From Pseudomonas sp. FP2309 (GTDB taxonomy: Bacteria; Pseudomonadota; Gammaproteobacteria; Pseudomonadales; Pseudomonadaceae), in the NCBI RefSeq assembly GCF_030687575.1, contig NZ_CP117439.1, positions 5,037,501 to 5,101,500 on the forward strand: a stretch of 64,000 nt of DNA, given 5' to 3'. Shown one piece after another: positions 41,251-51,549 of the stretch (position 1 is its first letter; every line of letters starts with the position of its first letter). Position numbers and translations under genes: made by a program. The notes under the pieces are model-generated. The model searched no databases. It saw only the letters and a list, made by a program, of their open reading frames with translations, and was not told the origin of the DNA.

Positions 41251-42812
41251 CCGCCAAAAAAGAGACTAAGCGCCAACCCATCTCCACCGGTTCCGAATGG
41301 ACCTTTGAACTGATCCAGGCCTATGACCGGGAAATCAGCCGCATCGCGGCCGGTTATGCCCTGGATACCTACCCCAACCAGATTGAAGTGATCACGGCCG
41401 AGCAAATGATGGATGCATATGCCTCAGTCGGCATGCCGCTGGGTTACCACCACTGGTCCTATGGCAAACACTTCCTCAGCACCGAAAAGTCCTATAGCCG
41501 CGGCCAGATGGGCCTGGCCTACGAGATCGTGATCAACTCCGACCCGTGCATCGCCTACCTGATGGAGGAAAACACCATCTGCATGCAGGCGCTGGTGGTG
41601 GCCCATGCCTGCTATGGGCATAACAGTTTTTTCAAGGGCAACTACCTGTTCCGCACCTGGACCGATGCCAGTTCGATCATCGACTACCTGGTATTCGCCA
41701 AGCAGTACATCATGCAGTGCGAAGAGCGCCACGGTATCGACGCGGTGGAGGACTTGCTCGACTCCTGCCATGCCCTGATGAACTACGGGGTCGACCGCTA
41801 CAAACGCCCCTACCCCATTTCGGCCGAGGAAGAACGCCTGCGTCAGAAGGAACGCGAAGAGCACCTGCAGAAACAGATCAACGATCTCTGGCGCACCATC
41901 CCCAAGCGGGCCGACAAGAACAGCGACAAGGACAATGCACGCTTCCCCGCCGAACCCCAGGAAAACATCCTGTATTTTCTGGAAAAACACGCGCCGTTGC
42001 TGGAGCCATGGCAGCGCGAAATCGTGCGCATCGTGCGTAAGATTGCCCAGTACTTTTATCCACAGCGCCAGACCCAGGTGATGAACGAAGGCTGGGCGAC
42101 GTTCTGGCATTACACCCTGATGAACGACCTGTATGACGAAGGCTTGGTCACCGATGGCTTCATGATGGAATTTCTTACCTCACATACGAGCGTGGTGTTC
42201 CAGCCCGGCTTCGACAGCCCCTATTACAGCGGTATCAACCCTTACGCACTGGGCTTTGCCATGTACCGCGACATTCGGCGCATGTGCGAACACCCCACCG
42301 AGGAAGACCGTCGCTGGTTCCCGGAAATCGCCGGCAGCGATTGGCTTTCCACCATCAAATTCGCCATGAGCAGCTTCAAGGACGAGAGTTTCATCCTGCA
42401 GTACCTGTCACCCAAGGTAATTCGCGATCTCAAGCTGTTCAGCATCCTGGATGACGACCTTAAGGACGATCTGGTCGTGCCGGCCATCCACGACGAACCC
42501 GGCTACCGCACCATCCGCGAAACCCTCGCGGCGCAATACAACCTGGGTAACCGCGAACCCAACGTGCAGATCTACAGCATCGATGTGCGAGGCGACCGCT
42601 CGCTGACCCTGCGTCATCAGCAGCACGACCGCAAACCTCTGGGCGACTCCACCGAGGAAGTGCTCAAGCACCTGCATCGGCTGTGGGGTTTCGATATCCA
42701 CCTGGAAACCCTGCAGGGCGACCAAGTGATGAAAACCCACCACGTACCGCCGCGCAGCGATCACAACGACAACGACTACGGGCGCTTGGACCTCGCCGTC
42801 GTTCACCTCTGA
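41247..42812 (+). CDS. SpoVR family protein
   Basis: A 521-aa protein of the SpoVR/YcgB family, named for a spore-cortex gene of Bacillus but widespread in non-sporulating bacteria next to prkA and yeaH. Conserved blocks include [37 protein letters not shown] and GINPYALGF. The His/Glu-rich motifs look metal-binding, but no activity is established. Overlaps yeaH by ATGA, ends in the terminator before cca. Confidence 0.93.
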   Translation: MTAKKETKRQPISTGSEWTFELIQAYDREISRIAAGYALDTYPNQIEVITAEQMMDAYASVGMPLGYHHWSYGKHFLSTEKSYSRGQMGLAYEIVINSDPCIAYLMEENTICMQALVVAHACYGHNSFFKGNYLFRTWTDASSIIDYLVFAKQYIMQCEERHGIDAVEDLLDSCHALMNYGVDRYKRPYPISAEEERLRQKEREEHLQKQINDLWRTIPKRADKNSDKDNARFPAEPQENILYFLEKHAPLLEPWQREIVRIVRKIAQYFYPQRQTQVMNEGWATFWHYTLMNDLYDEGLVTDGFMMEFLTSHTSVVFQPGFDSPYYSGINPYALGFAMYRDIRRMCEHPTEEDRRWFPEIAGSDWLSTIKFAMSSFKDESFILQYLSPKVIRDLKLFSILDDDLKDDLVVPAIHDEPGYRTIRETLAAQYNLGNREPNVQIYSIDVRGDRSLTLRHQQHDRKPLGDSTEEVLKHLHRLWGFDIHLETLQGDQVMKTHHVPPRSDHNDNDYGRLDLAVVHL

Positions 42813-42819
42813 AAAACAG

Positions 42820-42874
42820 AAGCCTCCATTGGTCGGGCACAGGCGGTATCCTGTGCCGCTAACGGAGGCTTTTT
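42820..42874 (+). terminator. Terminator after spoVR that includes the cca ribosome binding site
   Basis: Outer stem AAGCCTCC (42820-42827) with GGAGGCTT (42864-42871), inner stem GCACAGG (42837-42843) with CCTGTGC (42850-42856), followed by TTTT. The 3' outer arm holds GGAGG, which is also the Shine-Dalgarno sequence of cca, whose ATG is at 42876. Confidence 0.8.
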
Positions 42875-42875
42875 C

Positions 42876-44105
42876 ATGAAAATCTACAAAGTCGGCGGTG
42901 CCGTGCGTGACCGCCTGCTGGGCATCAAGGTCACCGATATCGACCGCGTGGTTGTCGGCGCAAGCGCCGAAGAGATGCTCGCCAAGGGCTACAAGCCTGT
43001 AGGCGCGGACTTCCCGGTTTTCCTGGACCCTAAAAACGGCGACGAATACGCCCTGGCCCGCACAGAACGCAAGAGTGGGCGAGGCTACGGCGGCTTTGTG
43101 TTTCATGCCAGTCCCGAGGTCACGCTGGAAGAAGACCTGATTCGTCGCGACCTGACCATCAACGCGATGGCCGAAGACGATGAGGGCAACCTGACCGATC
43201 CTTATCACGGCCAACGTGATCTTGAAACACGCATTCTGCGCCACGTTTCTCCCGCGTTCGCCGAAGATCCCCTGCGAGTGCTGCGTGTTGCACGCTTTGC
43301 CGCGCGCTATGCCCATCTGGGTTTTGCGGTGGCACCGGAAACCCTCGACTTGATGCGCCAGCTCAGCCACTCCGGCGAACTGGAAGCACTGACGCCAGAG
43401 CGAAGCTGGAAGGAAATTTCCCGCGCCCTGATGGAAGATCAGCCTCAGGTGTTTATCAGGGTACTTCGGGACTGCGACGCACTGAACACATTGATGCCGG
43501 AAGTCGATGCGCTGTTCGGCGTACCGCAGCCTGAGGCCCACCACCCGGAGATCGACACCGGCGTGCACACCCTGAGCGTGCTCGAACAAGCGGCCCTGCA
43601 TAAACAGCCGTTGACCGTTCGCTGGGCCTGCCTGCTGCACGACCTCGGCAAAGGCCTGACGCCTGTGGATAAGTTGCCGCAGCATATTGCCCACGAACAT
43701 GCCGGTTTGAAGCTGATCAAGGCCGTCAATGAGCGCTTCAAAGTGCCAAGGGACTGCCAGGAACTGGCTCTGCTGGTCGGCCAGTATCACACTCACGGGC
43801 ATCGTGCCCTGGAGCTCAGAGCATCGACATTGCTGGAATTACTGCAGAGTTTTGATGTGTACCGCAGGCCCCAGCGTTTTGAAGAGTTTGTGGTGAGCTG
43901 CGAAATGGACGCTCGAGGCCGCAAAGGCCTGGAACAAAGAAGTTATCCACAGGCCGATTACTTACGCGGCGCGGCGCAAGCAGCCCGTGCAGTGACCGTG
44001 GCGCCCTTGCTGGAGAAGGGCTTCAAGGGGCCTGAACTGGGCGAGGCGCTCAAGCGTGAGCGGCTCAAGGCACTGAAAGCCTACAAAGAACAACGCACCC
44101 TATAG
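42876..44105 (+). CDS. cca: CCA-adding tRNA nucleotidyltransferase with HD domain
   Basis: Adds or repairs the 3' CCA of tRNAs. The 409-aa product has the class II head [19 protein letters not shown] (catalytic Asp pair), [10 protein letters not shown] and a C-terminal HD phosphohydrolase domain ([18 protein letters not shown]) as in E. coli Cca. Its stop overlaps the convergent folK stop by 6 bp. Translation may be affected by the hairpin that covers its ribosome binding site. Confidence 0.97.
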   Translation: MKIYKVGGAVRDRLLGIKVTDIDRVVVGASAEEMLAKGYKPVGADFPVFLDPKNGDEYALARTERKSGRGYGGFVFHASPEVTLEEDLIRRDLTINAMAEDDEGNLTDPYHGQRDLETRILRHVSPAFAEDPLRVLRVARFAARYAHLGFAVAPETLDLMRQLSHSGELEALTPERSWKEISRALMEDQPQVFIRVLRDCDALNTLMPEVDALFGVPQPEAHHPEIDTGVHTLSVLEQAALHKQPLTVRWACLLHDLGKGLTPVDKLPQHIAHEHAGLKLIKAVNERFKVPRDCQELALLVGQYHTHGHRALELRASTLLELLQSFDVYRRPQRFEEFVVSCEMDARGRKGLEQRSYPQADYLRGAAQAARAVTVAPLLEKGFKGPELGEALKRERLKALKAYKEQRTL

Positions 44106-44618
44106 GAGCGCGTCGGGCGTCAGTTGCTGGCCCTGCCACTCAAAGGCAACAGGCGCCAGCACTTGATCGATCTGTGCATCGCGCCACAACTCGGCCATTG
44201 TCTTGCCTGCCTCGGGATGCACACGGTCCGGCGCCATCATCGACAACGGCCACAACACAAAGGCGTTTTTCAGAATCTCTGCGCGCGGCAGAATCAAGCC
44301 ATCGAAGTTACCCACCCAATCGCCGTACAACAGCACGTCGATATCCAACGGCAGGCCCTTGCGGTCTGGCGCATAACGGCCATTGTCGGCCTCAATAAAC
44401 TTGAGACGCCGGTCCAGCTCCATCAACGGCAGCTCGGTATACGCCGACACCACCAAATTGAAAAACGGCCCGCTTTTGATGCCCACCGGCTGGCTTTCAA
44501 ACACCGCAGAGCAACGCACATCCGTCAGGAAACTCGCCAGTGCGTCGAGGCCGGCCTGCAAATGGTGCTCGCGCTCGATATTGCTACCGAGGCCAAGATA
44601 AACCTGAGTCAGCGACAT
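44100..44618 (-). CDS. folK: 6-hydroxymethyl-dihydropterin pyrophosphokinase
   Basis: Folate synthesis step activating the pterin. The 172-aa protein has [11 protein letters not shown], the catalytic region [20 protein letters not shown] and [15 protein letters not shown]. Its start overlaps the end of folB by 10 bp, so the two are one unit. Confidence 0.97.
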   Translation of the reverse strand: MSLTQVYLGLGSNIEREHHLQAGLDALASFLTDVRCSAVFESQPVGIKSGPFFNLVVSAYTELPLMELDRRLKFIEADNGRYAPDRKGLPLDIDVLLYGDWVGNFDGLILPRAEILKNAFVLWPLSMMAPDRVHPEAGKTMAELWRDAQIDQVLAPVAFEWQGQQLTPDALL

Positions 44619-44962
44619 CCGCGCTCGATCTCCACGCCCACGCCCTTGGCAGCCGGCACGGCGCCGGGCTTGGTCAGCTTAAGGTGCAACCAGGGAATCT
44701 GGAATTCATTCATGAGCACCTGGGCAAGACGCTCAGCGAAGGTTTCCACAAGTTGATATTGGGATTGCTCGGCAAAGGCCTGGATACGCGCGGACACGCT
44801 GGCGTAATCCAGGGCCAGGGTGAGGTCGTCGCCGGCCGCAGCCGGACGGTTGTCCCAGGCGAAGCTCAGGTCCAGGCGCAGACATTGACGGATTCCGCGC
44901 TCCCAGTCGTAGGCCCCGATCACGGTGTCGACTTCCAGGCCTTCGATAAACACTCTGTCCAA
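44609..44962 (-). CDS. folB: Dihydroneopterin aldolase
   Basis: Cleaves dihydroneopterin to hydroxymethyl-dihydropterin, the substrate of FolK. The 117-aa protein has [19 protein letters not shown], the DYASVSARI strand and the C-terminal LKLTKPGAV with the catalytic lysine. Divergent from plsY. Confidence 0.96.
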   Translation of the reverse strand: MDRVFIEGLEVDTVIGAYDWERGIRQCLRLDLSFAWDNRPAAAGDDLTLALDYASVSARIQAFAEQSQYQLVETFAERLAQVLMNEFQIPWLHLKLTKPGAVPAAKGVGVEIERGCR

Positions 44963-45034
44963 GCTCTTCTCCGCAGCACGACAAGGGCGCGATGCCCCGT
45001 TAGAATCAGGGCGTCCTCGCCCGGAATAGTTAGC

Positions 45035-45604
45035 ATGTTTTGGTCACTGGCGATTCTCGCCTACCTGCTCGGCTCGCTGTCCTTCGCCATTTTGCTCAGC
45101 CGCCTGACGGGAAACCCCGACCCGCGAATGAGTGGCTCCGGCAATGCCGGCGCTACCAATATGTTGCGTCTGGCCGGCAAGAAACTGGCCGTACTGACGT
45201 TGCTGGGTGATGTCTGCAAGGGCCTGCTGCCCGTGCTGATCGCCAGCCTCGCCGGTCTTCCCCTGCAACAGCAGGCCTGGGTAGGCGTATGCGCCGTCCT
45301 GGGCCATCTGTTTCCGTTGTACTTCCGCTTTCGCGGCGGTAAAGGCGTCGCGACGGCGGCCGGCATGCTGCTGGGGATCTACCCACCGGCGGCGTTACTG
45401 GCCGTTTTTACGTGGCTGCTGACGTTCTACCTGACCCGCACCAGCTCGCTGGCGGCGCTGATCGCCACACCGCTGACCCTGCCGCTGCTGGCCTGGCAGG
45501 AACCGGCCGCGCTGCTGCCGATGAGCGTGCTGACACTGCTGATCGTCTGGCGTCACCGCGGCAATCTACGCGACCTGTTTGCCGGGCGCGAACGGCATTT
45601 TTAA
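45035..45604 (+). CDS. plsY: Acyl-phosphate glycerol-3-phosphate acyltransferase
   Basis: Inner-membrane enzyme for the first acylation in phospholipid synthesis. From the ATG at 45035 it is 189 aa with five hydrophobic helices and the three conserved loops: [24 protein letters not shown] and the C-terminal [15 protein letters not shown]. The frame extends far upstream but antisense to folB. TAGAAT at 45001-45006 may be its -10. A short TGAGC/GCTCA hairpin at 45615-45627 separates it from tsaD. Confidence 0.95.
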   Translation: MFWSLAILAYLLGSLSFAILLSRLTGNPDPRMSGSGNAGATNMLRLAGKKLAVLTLLGDVCKGLLPVLIASLAGLPLQQQAWVGVCAVLGHLFPLYFRFRGGKGVATAAGMLLGIYPPAALLAVFTWLLTFYLTRTSSLAALIATPLTLPLLAWQEPAALLPMSVLTLLIVWRHRGNLRDLFAGRERHF

Positions 45605-45636
45605 ATACCCTCGATGAGCGCGGCTCACGTCACACC

Positions 45637-46662
45637 CTACAACGGTGACAACTGCTCCATCGGCCAGCGCGCCTGCACGCTGATCGCCAGGCTTTCGTGC
45701 TGGCCGGCCTGCAGACGCTGACAGCCGGCATAGGCGATCATCGCGCCATTGTCGGTGCAGAACTCAGGGCGCGCATAAAACACATCGCCTTTCATGTCGC
45801 CGAGCATTGTCTCCAGGGAGGCACGCAAGGCTTTGTTCGCACTGACGCCGCCAGCGATCACCAGACGCTGCATGCCCGCCTGTTTCAGGGCGCGCTTGCA
45901 CTTGATGGTCAAAGTCTCCACCACCGCCTGCTGGAACGCCAGCGCGATGTCGCAACGGGCTTGATCACTGTCGTCCCCGGCGCTGACGCTTTGCTGCCAG
46001 GCATTGAGCGCGGAGGTTTTCAAACCGCTGAAGCTGAACATCAGGCCAGGCCGATCGCACATCGGACGCGGGAAGGTGAAGCGGCCGGCAACGCCTTTTT
46101 CGGCGAGGCGCGCGATTTCCGGGCCACCGGGATAATTGAGGCCCATCATCTTCGCCGTCTTGTCGAATGCCTCGCCGGCGGCGTCGTCTAGGGACTCGCC
46201 CAACAGCGTGTATTGACCGATCCCATCGACCTGAACCAGCTGCGTATGACCGCCCGATACCAACAAAGCGACGAACGGGAACTGAGGCGGCGTTTTTTCC
46301 AGCATGGGCGCCAATAAATGGCCTTCCATGTGGTGCACGCCCAGGGCCGGAATGCCCCAGGCAAAAGCCAGTGCCTGGGCGCAAGAGGCCCCAACCAGAA
46401 GGGCTCCGACCAATCCGGGGCCGGCGGTATAGGCGATGGCATCGATCTCGGTCGGCACGCAGCCGGCCTCATCCAGCACCTGGCGGATCAACGGCAGCAT
46501 GCGCTTGACGTGATCGCGGCTGGCCAGCTCCGGCACCACGCCGCCATAGGCGCGATGCAGGTCGATCTGACTGAACAGCGCATCGGCCAAAAGCCCGCGT
46601 TCACTGTCGTAAAGTGCGACACCGGTTTCGTCGCAGGAGGTTTCAAGTCCCAGTACTAGCAT
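45637..46662 (-). CDS. tsaD: tRNA N6-threonylcarbamoyladenosine transferase TsaD
   Basis: With TsaB/C/E makes t6A at position 37 of ANN-decoding tRNAs. The 341-aa ASKHA-fold protein has the N-terminal [14 protein letters not shown], the metal-binding histidines H111 and H115 in [15 protein letters not shown] and the late [10 protein letters not shown] motif. Divergent from rpsU, as in most gamma-proteobacteria. Confidence 0.98.
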   Translation of the reverse strand: MLVLGLETSCDETGVALYDSERGLLADALFSQIDLHRAYGGVVPELASRDHVKRMLPLIRQVLDEAGCVPTEIDAIAYTAGPGLVGALLVGASCAQALAFAWGIPALGVHHMEGHLLAPMLEKTPPQFPFVALLVSGGHTQLVQVDGIGQYTLLGESLDDAAGEAFDKTAKMMGLNYPGGPEIARLAEKGVAGRFTFPRPMCDRPGLMFSFSGLKTSALNAWQQSVSAGDDSDQARCDIALAFQQAVVETLTIKCKRALKQAGMQRLVIAGGVSANKALRASLETMLGDMKGDVFYARPEFCTDNGAMIAYAGCQRLQAGQHESLAISVQARWPMEQLSPL

Positions 46663-46700
46663 GGGTTTGCGCCTTGTAGAGGCTAAATTCGAAGGCGCGC

Positions 46701-46729
46701 ATAATAGTCGCCACTCCCCCTCCCGACTA
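46701..46729 (-). promoter_or_regulatory. Candidate tsaD promoter
   Basis: On the minus strand TAGTCG (46729-46724) and TATTAT (46706-46701) with 17 bp between; good -10, weak -35. Confidence 0.4.
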
Positions 46730-46749
46730 GCGGTTTTCGATCAGAGGCT

Positions 46750-46778
46750 TTGCATTCCGGCCAATGAGGGGTTAACAT
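46750..46778 (+). promoter_or_regulatory. Candidate rpsU promoter
   Basis: TTGCAT (46750-46755), 17 bp, TAACAT (46773-46778), about 85 bp before the rpsU start. Likely the main promoter of the rpsU-dnaG-rpoD cluster. Confidence 0.5.
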
Positions 46779-46864
46779 CCGCAACCCTTAAAAACCGACG
46801 ACCTCAGCCGCGAATTTTTTGCGACGAGAACGTTGATCCCGGTAATGAAAGAAGGTAGCTCTGG

Positions 46865-47080
46865 ATGCCAGCCGTCAAAGTTAAAGAGAACGAACCCTTC
46901 GACGTAGCTCTGCGTCGTTTCAAGCGCTCCTGCGAAAAAGCCGGTGTACTGGCTGAAGTTCGTAGCCGCGAATTTTACGAGAAGCCAACTTCTGAGCGTA
47001 AGCGTAAGGCAGCAGCCGCTGTTAAGCGTCACGCTAAGAAAGTTCAGCGCGAACAGCGCCGCGCCGTTCGTCTGTACTAA
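46865..47080 (+). CDS. rpsU: 30S ribosomal protein S21
   Basis: A 71-aa, highly basic ribosomal protein near the anti-Shine-Dalgarno end of 16S rRNA. Sequence [22 protein letters not shown] and the Lys/Arg-rich tail are typical. Start ATG 46865 follows GAAGG. First gene of the macromolecular-synthesis cluster with dnaG and rpoD. Confidence 0.98.
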
Positions 47081-47106
47081 TACACAGACGTTCGTAGCAA
47101 GCTTCT

Positions 47107-47137
47107 GCCAAGCCCGGCCCTCAGCCGGGCTATTGGC
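47107..47137 (+). terminator. Hairpin after rpsU
   Basis: AGCCCGGC (47111-47118) pairs with GCCGGGCT (47124-47131), extended by GCCA/TGGC outside. No strong T-run follows, so it is probably a partial terminator that sets lower dnaG-rpoD expression. Confidence 0.65.
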
Positions 47138-47525
47138 ATTTGCGTATATCGCTTGATGTTTCAACGTCGAAGCCGCACACGCGACCGAGACAACCTGCTC
47201 CACACGTCAGGACTGGCTTTCTGCCAGCGGTGCACGTCTCTTCTGACGAGCCTAACAAGGCTACTGACGAGCACGCCTATTCTTCAAGCAGACGACCCAC
47301 GGTGTCGGCTGTGCCCACCAATGAGCTTCCGAGGCCGCCCACAGGCCAAGACCGGAGACCAGGGCAACTTTTCTTCGTCGAACACTGATAGAAACTAACG
47401 TCAGCGAATGTTCGGCAGATACACTTCCAGACAGCTCAAGCAGACGATTGATGGTCGAGCCATTCGATACGTGCGCCTGAGCTTTTTACGGGCCCTCATT
47501 TACACGCAGTGATGACGAGAACGCC
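47138..47525 (+). other. Gene-free spacer between rpsU and dnaG
   Basis: About 390 bp beyond the rpsU hairpin with no convincing gene. Two open frames of about 80 codons (47140-47388 and 47153-47398) are Pro/Arg/Ser-rich, lack a ribosome binding site and resemble no family. A 12-bp exact repeat TCAAGCAGACGA occurs at 47284 and 47436. P. aeruginosa has a YqeY-like gene at this place; no trace of one is visible. It may be a long dnaG leader or hold an unrecognised RNA. Confidence 0.5.
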
Positions 47526-49496
47526 ATGGCCGGGCTAATTCCCCAGAGCTTTATTGACGACCTTCTGAACCGCACCGACATCGTCGATGTTGTCAGCTCG
47601 CGCCTGCAAATGAAGAAAGCCGGCAAGAACTACACCGCCTGCTGCCCGTTCCACAAGGAAAAAACCCCATCGTTCAGCGTCAGCCCCGACAAGCAGTTCT
47701 ACTATTGCTTCGGTTGTGGCGCGGGCGGCAATGCCCTCGGCTTTATCATGGACCACGACAACCTGGACTTTCCCCAGGCCGTCGAGGAACTGGCGAAAGC
47801 CGCCGGCATGGAAATCCCTCGCGAAGAAAGTGGCCGACCACACAAACCCCGGCAACCCACCGATTCGCCGCTGTACCCACTGCTGACCGCCGCTGCTGAG
47901 TTTTATCGTCAGGCACTTAAAAGCCATCCACAGCGCAAGGCCGCCGTCGACTACCTGAAGGGCCGCGGCCTCACCGGTGAAATCGCGCGCGACTTCGGCC
48001 TGGGCTTCGCCCCGCCCGGCTGGGACAACCTGTACAAACACCTGAGCAGCGACACACTCCAGCAAAAAGCCATGATCGACGCAGGCCTCCTGGTAGAGAA
48101 CGCCGAGACCGGCAAGCGCTACGACCGCTTCCGCGACCGCGTGATGTTCCCGATCCGCGACAGCCGTGGCCGCATCATCGCTTTCGGCGGCCGGGTATTG
48201 GGGGACGACAAGCCCAAGTACCTCAACTCGCCGGAAACCCCGGTATTCCATAAGGGCCAGGAACTCTACGGCCTGTTCGAAGCACGCAAGAACAACCGCA
48301 ACCTTGATGAAATAATCGTGGTTGAGGGCTACATGGACGTGATCGCCCTCGCCCAGCAGGGCTTGCGCAACGCGGTAGCGACCCTCGGCACCGCCACCAG
48401 CGAAGAACATTTGAAGCGCCTGTTTCGCGTAGTGCCCAGCGTTTTGTTCTGCTTCGACGGCGACCAGGCCGGCCGCAATGCCGCCTGGCGCGCCCTCGAA
48501 GCCACGCTGTCGAGCCTGCAGGATGGGCGCCGCGCGCGCTTTCTGTTCCTGCCCGAAGGCGAAGACCCGGACACCTTGGTGCGCTCCGAGGGTACTGACG
48601 CATTTCGCGCGCGGATCAATCAACACGCGCAGCCGCTGGCGGACTATTTCTTCCAGCAACTGACCGAAGAAGCCGACCCACGCTCCCTCGAAGGCAAGGC
48701 CCACATGGCCACCCTCGCCGCGCCGCTGATCGACAAGGTGCCCGGCGCAAACCTGCGCACGCTTATGCGTCAACGCCTGCTGGAAATCACCGGATTGAGC
48801 GGCGAAGCCGTCAGCCAGCTGGTACACAGCGCCCCCCAGAATGCGCCCCCGGCCTACGATCCGGGCATGGATTACGACGCCATGCCGGACTACGCCGACT
48901 TCCATCAACCGCAGGAGGCCTATGCGCCCCAGCAGGAATGGACACCGAAAAAACCCGGAGCAGGCGGCAAGAAGTGGGATAAAAAACCCTGGAACAAGAA
49001 CGGCAAGCGCGGTGATCGCGATGACGCGTACGCACCTCGTACACCGGTTGCGGTCGAAGCCCCGACGCTGATTGCCCTGCGCACGCTCATTCACCACCCG
49101 CAATTGGCGGGAAAGGTTGAAAGTGCCGATCATTTTGCCAACGAGAGCAACACCTACGCTCAAGTGCTCATCGCGCTGATCGAGGCGGTGCAGAAAAATC
49201 CTAAGCTAAACTCTATTCAGCTGATGGCTCGCTGGCACGGCACCGAACAAGGACGCTTGTTGAAAGCACTCGCGGAAAAGGAATGGCTAATTGACGGCGA
49301 CAACCTTGAACAACAGTTTTTAGACACCATTACTAGGTTGTCCGCGGGTCAGCACACACAGACCCTCGATGAACTCATCAAGAGAGCAAGACAGCCGGGA
49401 TTGTCGGCTGAAGAGCAAATTCAGATAGCAAAACAGATGCGCGACCTCTTAAAACAGAATGTTTCCGCATCAAACCCGACCTCAGCTGGCGTGTGA
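47526..49496 (+). CDS. dnaG: DNA primase
   Basis: Makes RNA primers at the replication fork. The 656-aa protein has the CHC2 zinc finger (C40, H43, C61, C64), the RNA-polymerase-like core with VVEGYMDVIAL and FDGDQAGRNA (TOPRIM metal residues), a Pro/Gln/Lys-rich linker around residues 435-510, and the C-terminal DnaB-binding helical domain. Weak ribosome binding site (GACGAG), typical of the low expression of dnaG in this cluster. Confidence 0.98.
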   Translation: MAGLIPQSFIDDLLNRTDIVDVVSSRLQMKKAGKNYTACCPFHKEKTPSFSVSPDKQFYYCFGCGAGGNALGFIMDHDNLDFPQAVEELAKAAGMEIPREESGRPHKPRQPTDSPLYPLLTAAAEFYRQALKSHPQRKAAVDYLKGRGLTGEIARDFGLGFAPPGWDNLYKHLSSDTLQQKAMIDAGLLVENAETGKRYDRFRDRVMFPIRDSRGRIIAFGGRVLGDDKPKYLNSPETPVFHKGQELYGLFEARKNNRNLDEIIVVEGYMDVIALAQQGLRNAVATLGTATSEEHLKRLFRVVPSVLFCFDGDQAGRNAAWRALEATLSSLQDGRRARFLFLPEGEDPDTLVRSEGTDAFRARINQHAQPLADYFFQQLTEEADPRSLEGKAHMATLAAPLIDKVPGANLRTLMRQRLLEITGLSGEAVSQLVHSAPQNAPPAYDPGMDYDAMPDYADFHQPQEAYAPQQEWTPKKPGAGGKKWDKKPWNKNGKRGDRDDAYAPRTPVAVEAPTLIALRTLIHHPQLAGKVESADHFANESNTYAQVLIALIEAVQKNPKLNSIQLMARWHGTEQGRLLKALAEKEWLIDGDNLEQQFLDTITRLSAGQHTQTLDELIKRARQPGLSAEEQIQIAKQMRDLLKQNVSASNPTSAGV

Positions 49497-49510
49497 GGTC
49501 ATAGCTCGGG

Positions 49511-49516
49511 TATAAT
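49511..49516 (+). promoter_or_regulatory. Candidate -10 element for rpoD
   Basis: TATAAT consensus in the 67-bp dnaG-rpoD gap, 48 bp from the rpoD ATG. The matching -35 position (GGCGTG) is poor, so it may need an activator or be an internal start. Confidence 0.4.
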
Positions 49517-49563
49517 CCTCGGCTTGTTTTTTGCCCGCCAAGACCTTCAGTGGATAGGGTGTT

Positions 49564-51414
49564 ATGTCCGGAAAAGCGCAACAGCAGTCTCGTATCAAAG
49601 AGTTGATCACCCTCGGTCGTGAGCAGAAGTATCTGACTTACGCAGAGGTCAACGATCACCTGCCCGAGGATATTTCAGATCCAGAGCAGGTGGAAGACAT
49701 CATCCGCATGATTAACGACATGGGGATCCCCGTACACGAGAGTGCTCCGGATGCGGACGCCCTTATGTTGGCCGACGCCGATACCGACGAGGCAGCCGCT
49801 GAAGAAGCCGCTGCTGCGTTGGCCGCGGTGGAGACCGACATCGGTCGCACGACTGACCCTGTGCGCATGTATATGCGTGAAATGGGTACCGTCGAGTTGC
49901 TGACACGCGAAGGCGAGATCGAAATCGCCAAGCGTATTGAAGAGGGTATCCGTGAAGTGATGGGCGCAATTGCGCACTTCCCTGGCACGGTTGACCACAT
50001 TCTCTCCGAGTACACTCGCGTCACCACCGAAGGTGGCCGCCTGTCCGACGTCTTGAGCGGTTATATCGACCCGGACGACGGCATTGCGCCACCTGCCGCC
50101 GAAGTGCCGCCGCCTGTCGATCCGAAAGCCGCGAAAGCGGACGACGATACCGATGACGACGATGCTGAAGCCAGCACCGACGACGAAGAAGAAGTCGAAA
50201 GCGGTCCGGATCCGGTCATCGCTGCCCAGCGTTTCGGTGCGGTTTCCGATCAAATGGAAATCACCCGCAAGGCTCTGAAAAAGCACGGTCGCGCCAACAA
50301 GCAGGCAATCGCCGAACTGCTGGCGCTGGCTGAGCTGTTCATGCCGATCAAGCTTGTACCGAAGCAATTCGAAGGCCTGGTTGAACGTGTTCGTAGCGCC
50401 CTTGAGCGTTTGCGTGCACAAGAGCGTGCAATCATGCAGCTCTGCGTCCGTGATGCGCGCATGCCGCGTACCGACTTCCTGCGCCAGTTCCCGGGCAATG
50501 AAGTTGACGAAAGCTGGAGCGACGCTCTGGCCAAGGGCAAGGCGAAATACGCCGAAGCTATTGGTCGCCTGCAGCCGGACATCATCCGTTGCCAGCAGAA
50601 GCTGACTGCACTTGAGACCGAGACCGGTCTGACGATTGCCGAGATCAAGGACATCAACCGTCGCATGTCGATCGGTGAGGCCAAAGCCCGCCGCGCGAAG
50701 AAAGAGATGGTTGAAGCGAACTTGCGTCTGGTGATCTCCATCGCCAAGAAGTACACCAACCGTGGCCTGCAATTCCTCGACCTGATCCAGGAAGGCAACA
50801 TCGGCTTGATGAAGGCTGTGGACAAGTTCGAATACCGTCGCGGCTACAAGTTCTCGACTTATGCCACCTGGTGGATCCGTCAGGCGATCACTCGCTCGAT
50901 CGCCGACCAGGCCCGCACCATCCGTATTCCGGTGCACATGATCGAGACCATCAACAAACTCAACCGTATTTCCCGGCAGATGTTGCAGGAAATGGGTCGC
51001 GAGCCGACCCCGGAAGAGCTGGGCGAACGCATGGAAATGCCTGAGGATAAAATCCGCAAGGTATTGAAGATCGCTAAAGAGCCGATCTCCATGGAAACCC
51101 CGATCGGTGATGACGAAGACTCCCACCTGGGTGACTTCATCGAAGACTCGACCATGCAGTCGCCGATCGATGTCGCCACCGTTGAGAGCCTTAAAGAAGC
51201 GACTCGCGACGTACTCTCCGGCCTCACTGCCCGTGAAGCCAAGGTACTGCGCATGCGTTTCGGCATCGACATGAATACCGACCACACCCTTGAGGAGGTT
51301 GGTAAACAGTTTGACGTGACCCGTGAGCGGATCCGTCAGATCGAAGCCAAGGCGTTGCGCAAGTTGCGCCACCCGACGCGAAGCGAGCATCTGCGCTCCT
51401 TCCTCGACGAGTGA
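49564..51414 (+). CDS. rpoD: RNA polymerase sigma factor RpoD (sigma-70)
   Basis: Housekeeping sigma factor. The 616-aa product has region 1.1 at the N-terminus, 1.2 ([17 protein letters not shown]), a non-conserved acidic insert (about 170-215, Asp/Glu-rich), region 2 ([37 protein letters not shown]), region 3 and region 4 ([21 protein letters not shown]). A strong terminator follows. Confidence 0.99.
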   Translation: MSGKAQQQSRIKELITLGREQKYLTYAEVNDHLPEDISDPEQVEDIIRMINDMGIPVHESAPDADALMLADADTDEAAAEEAAAALAAVETDIGRTTDPVRMYMREMGTVELLTREGEIEIAKRIEEGIREVMGAIAHFPGTVDHILSEYTRVTTEGGRLSDVLSGYIDPDDGIAPPAAEVPPPVDPKAAKADDDTDDDDAEASTDDEEEVESGPDPVIAAQRFGAVSDQMEITRKALKKHGRANKQAIAELLALAELFMPIKLVPKQFEGLVERVRSALERLRAQERAIMQLCVRDARMPRTDFLRQFPGNEVDESWSDALAKGKAKYAEAIGRLQPDIIRCQQKLTALETETGLTIAEIKDINRRMSIGEAKARRAKKEMVEANLRLVISIAKKYTNRGLQFLDLIQEGNIGLMKAVDKFEYRRGYKFSTYATWWIRQAITRSIADQARTIRIPVHMIETINKLNRISRQMLQEMGREPTPEELGERMEMPEDKIRKVLKIAKEPISMETPIGDDEDSHLGDFIEDSTMQSPIDVATVESLKEATRDVLSGLTAREAKVLRMRFGIDMNTDHTLEEVGKQFDVTRERIRQIEAKALRKLRHPTRSEHLRSFLDE

Positions 51415-51420
51415 TCCCAG

Positions 51421-51447
51421 AACCCCCGGCCCAGGCCGGGGGTTTTG
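51421..51447 (+). terminator. Terminator of rpoD
   Basis: Perfect 10-bp GC-rich stem AACCCCCGGC/GCCGGGGGTT with loop CCAG and a T-run, 6 bp after the rpoD stop. Confidence 0.95.
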
Positions 51448-51549
51448 CTATGTGCAGATTGCTTTCTACAGATTAACCACCGCGCAACACCCCTCCCCCG
51501 AAATGCCCGTCTACACTCGTGACATTCCCCGTGCCATAACGAGACCGTT

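Noticed and set aside
47140..47398. Two frames of about 80 codons between rpsU and dnaG
   Set aside because: Non-ATG or unsupported starts, no ribosome binding site, Pro/Arg/Ser-rich content, and the two overlap each other in different frames.
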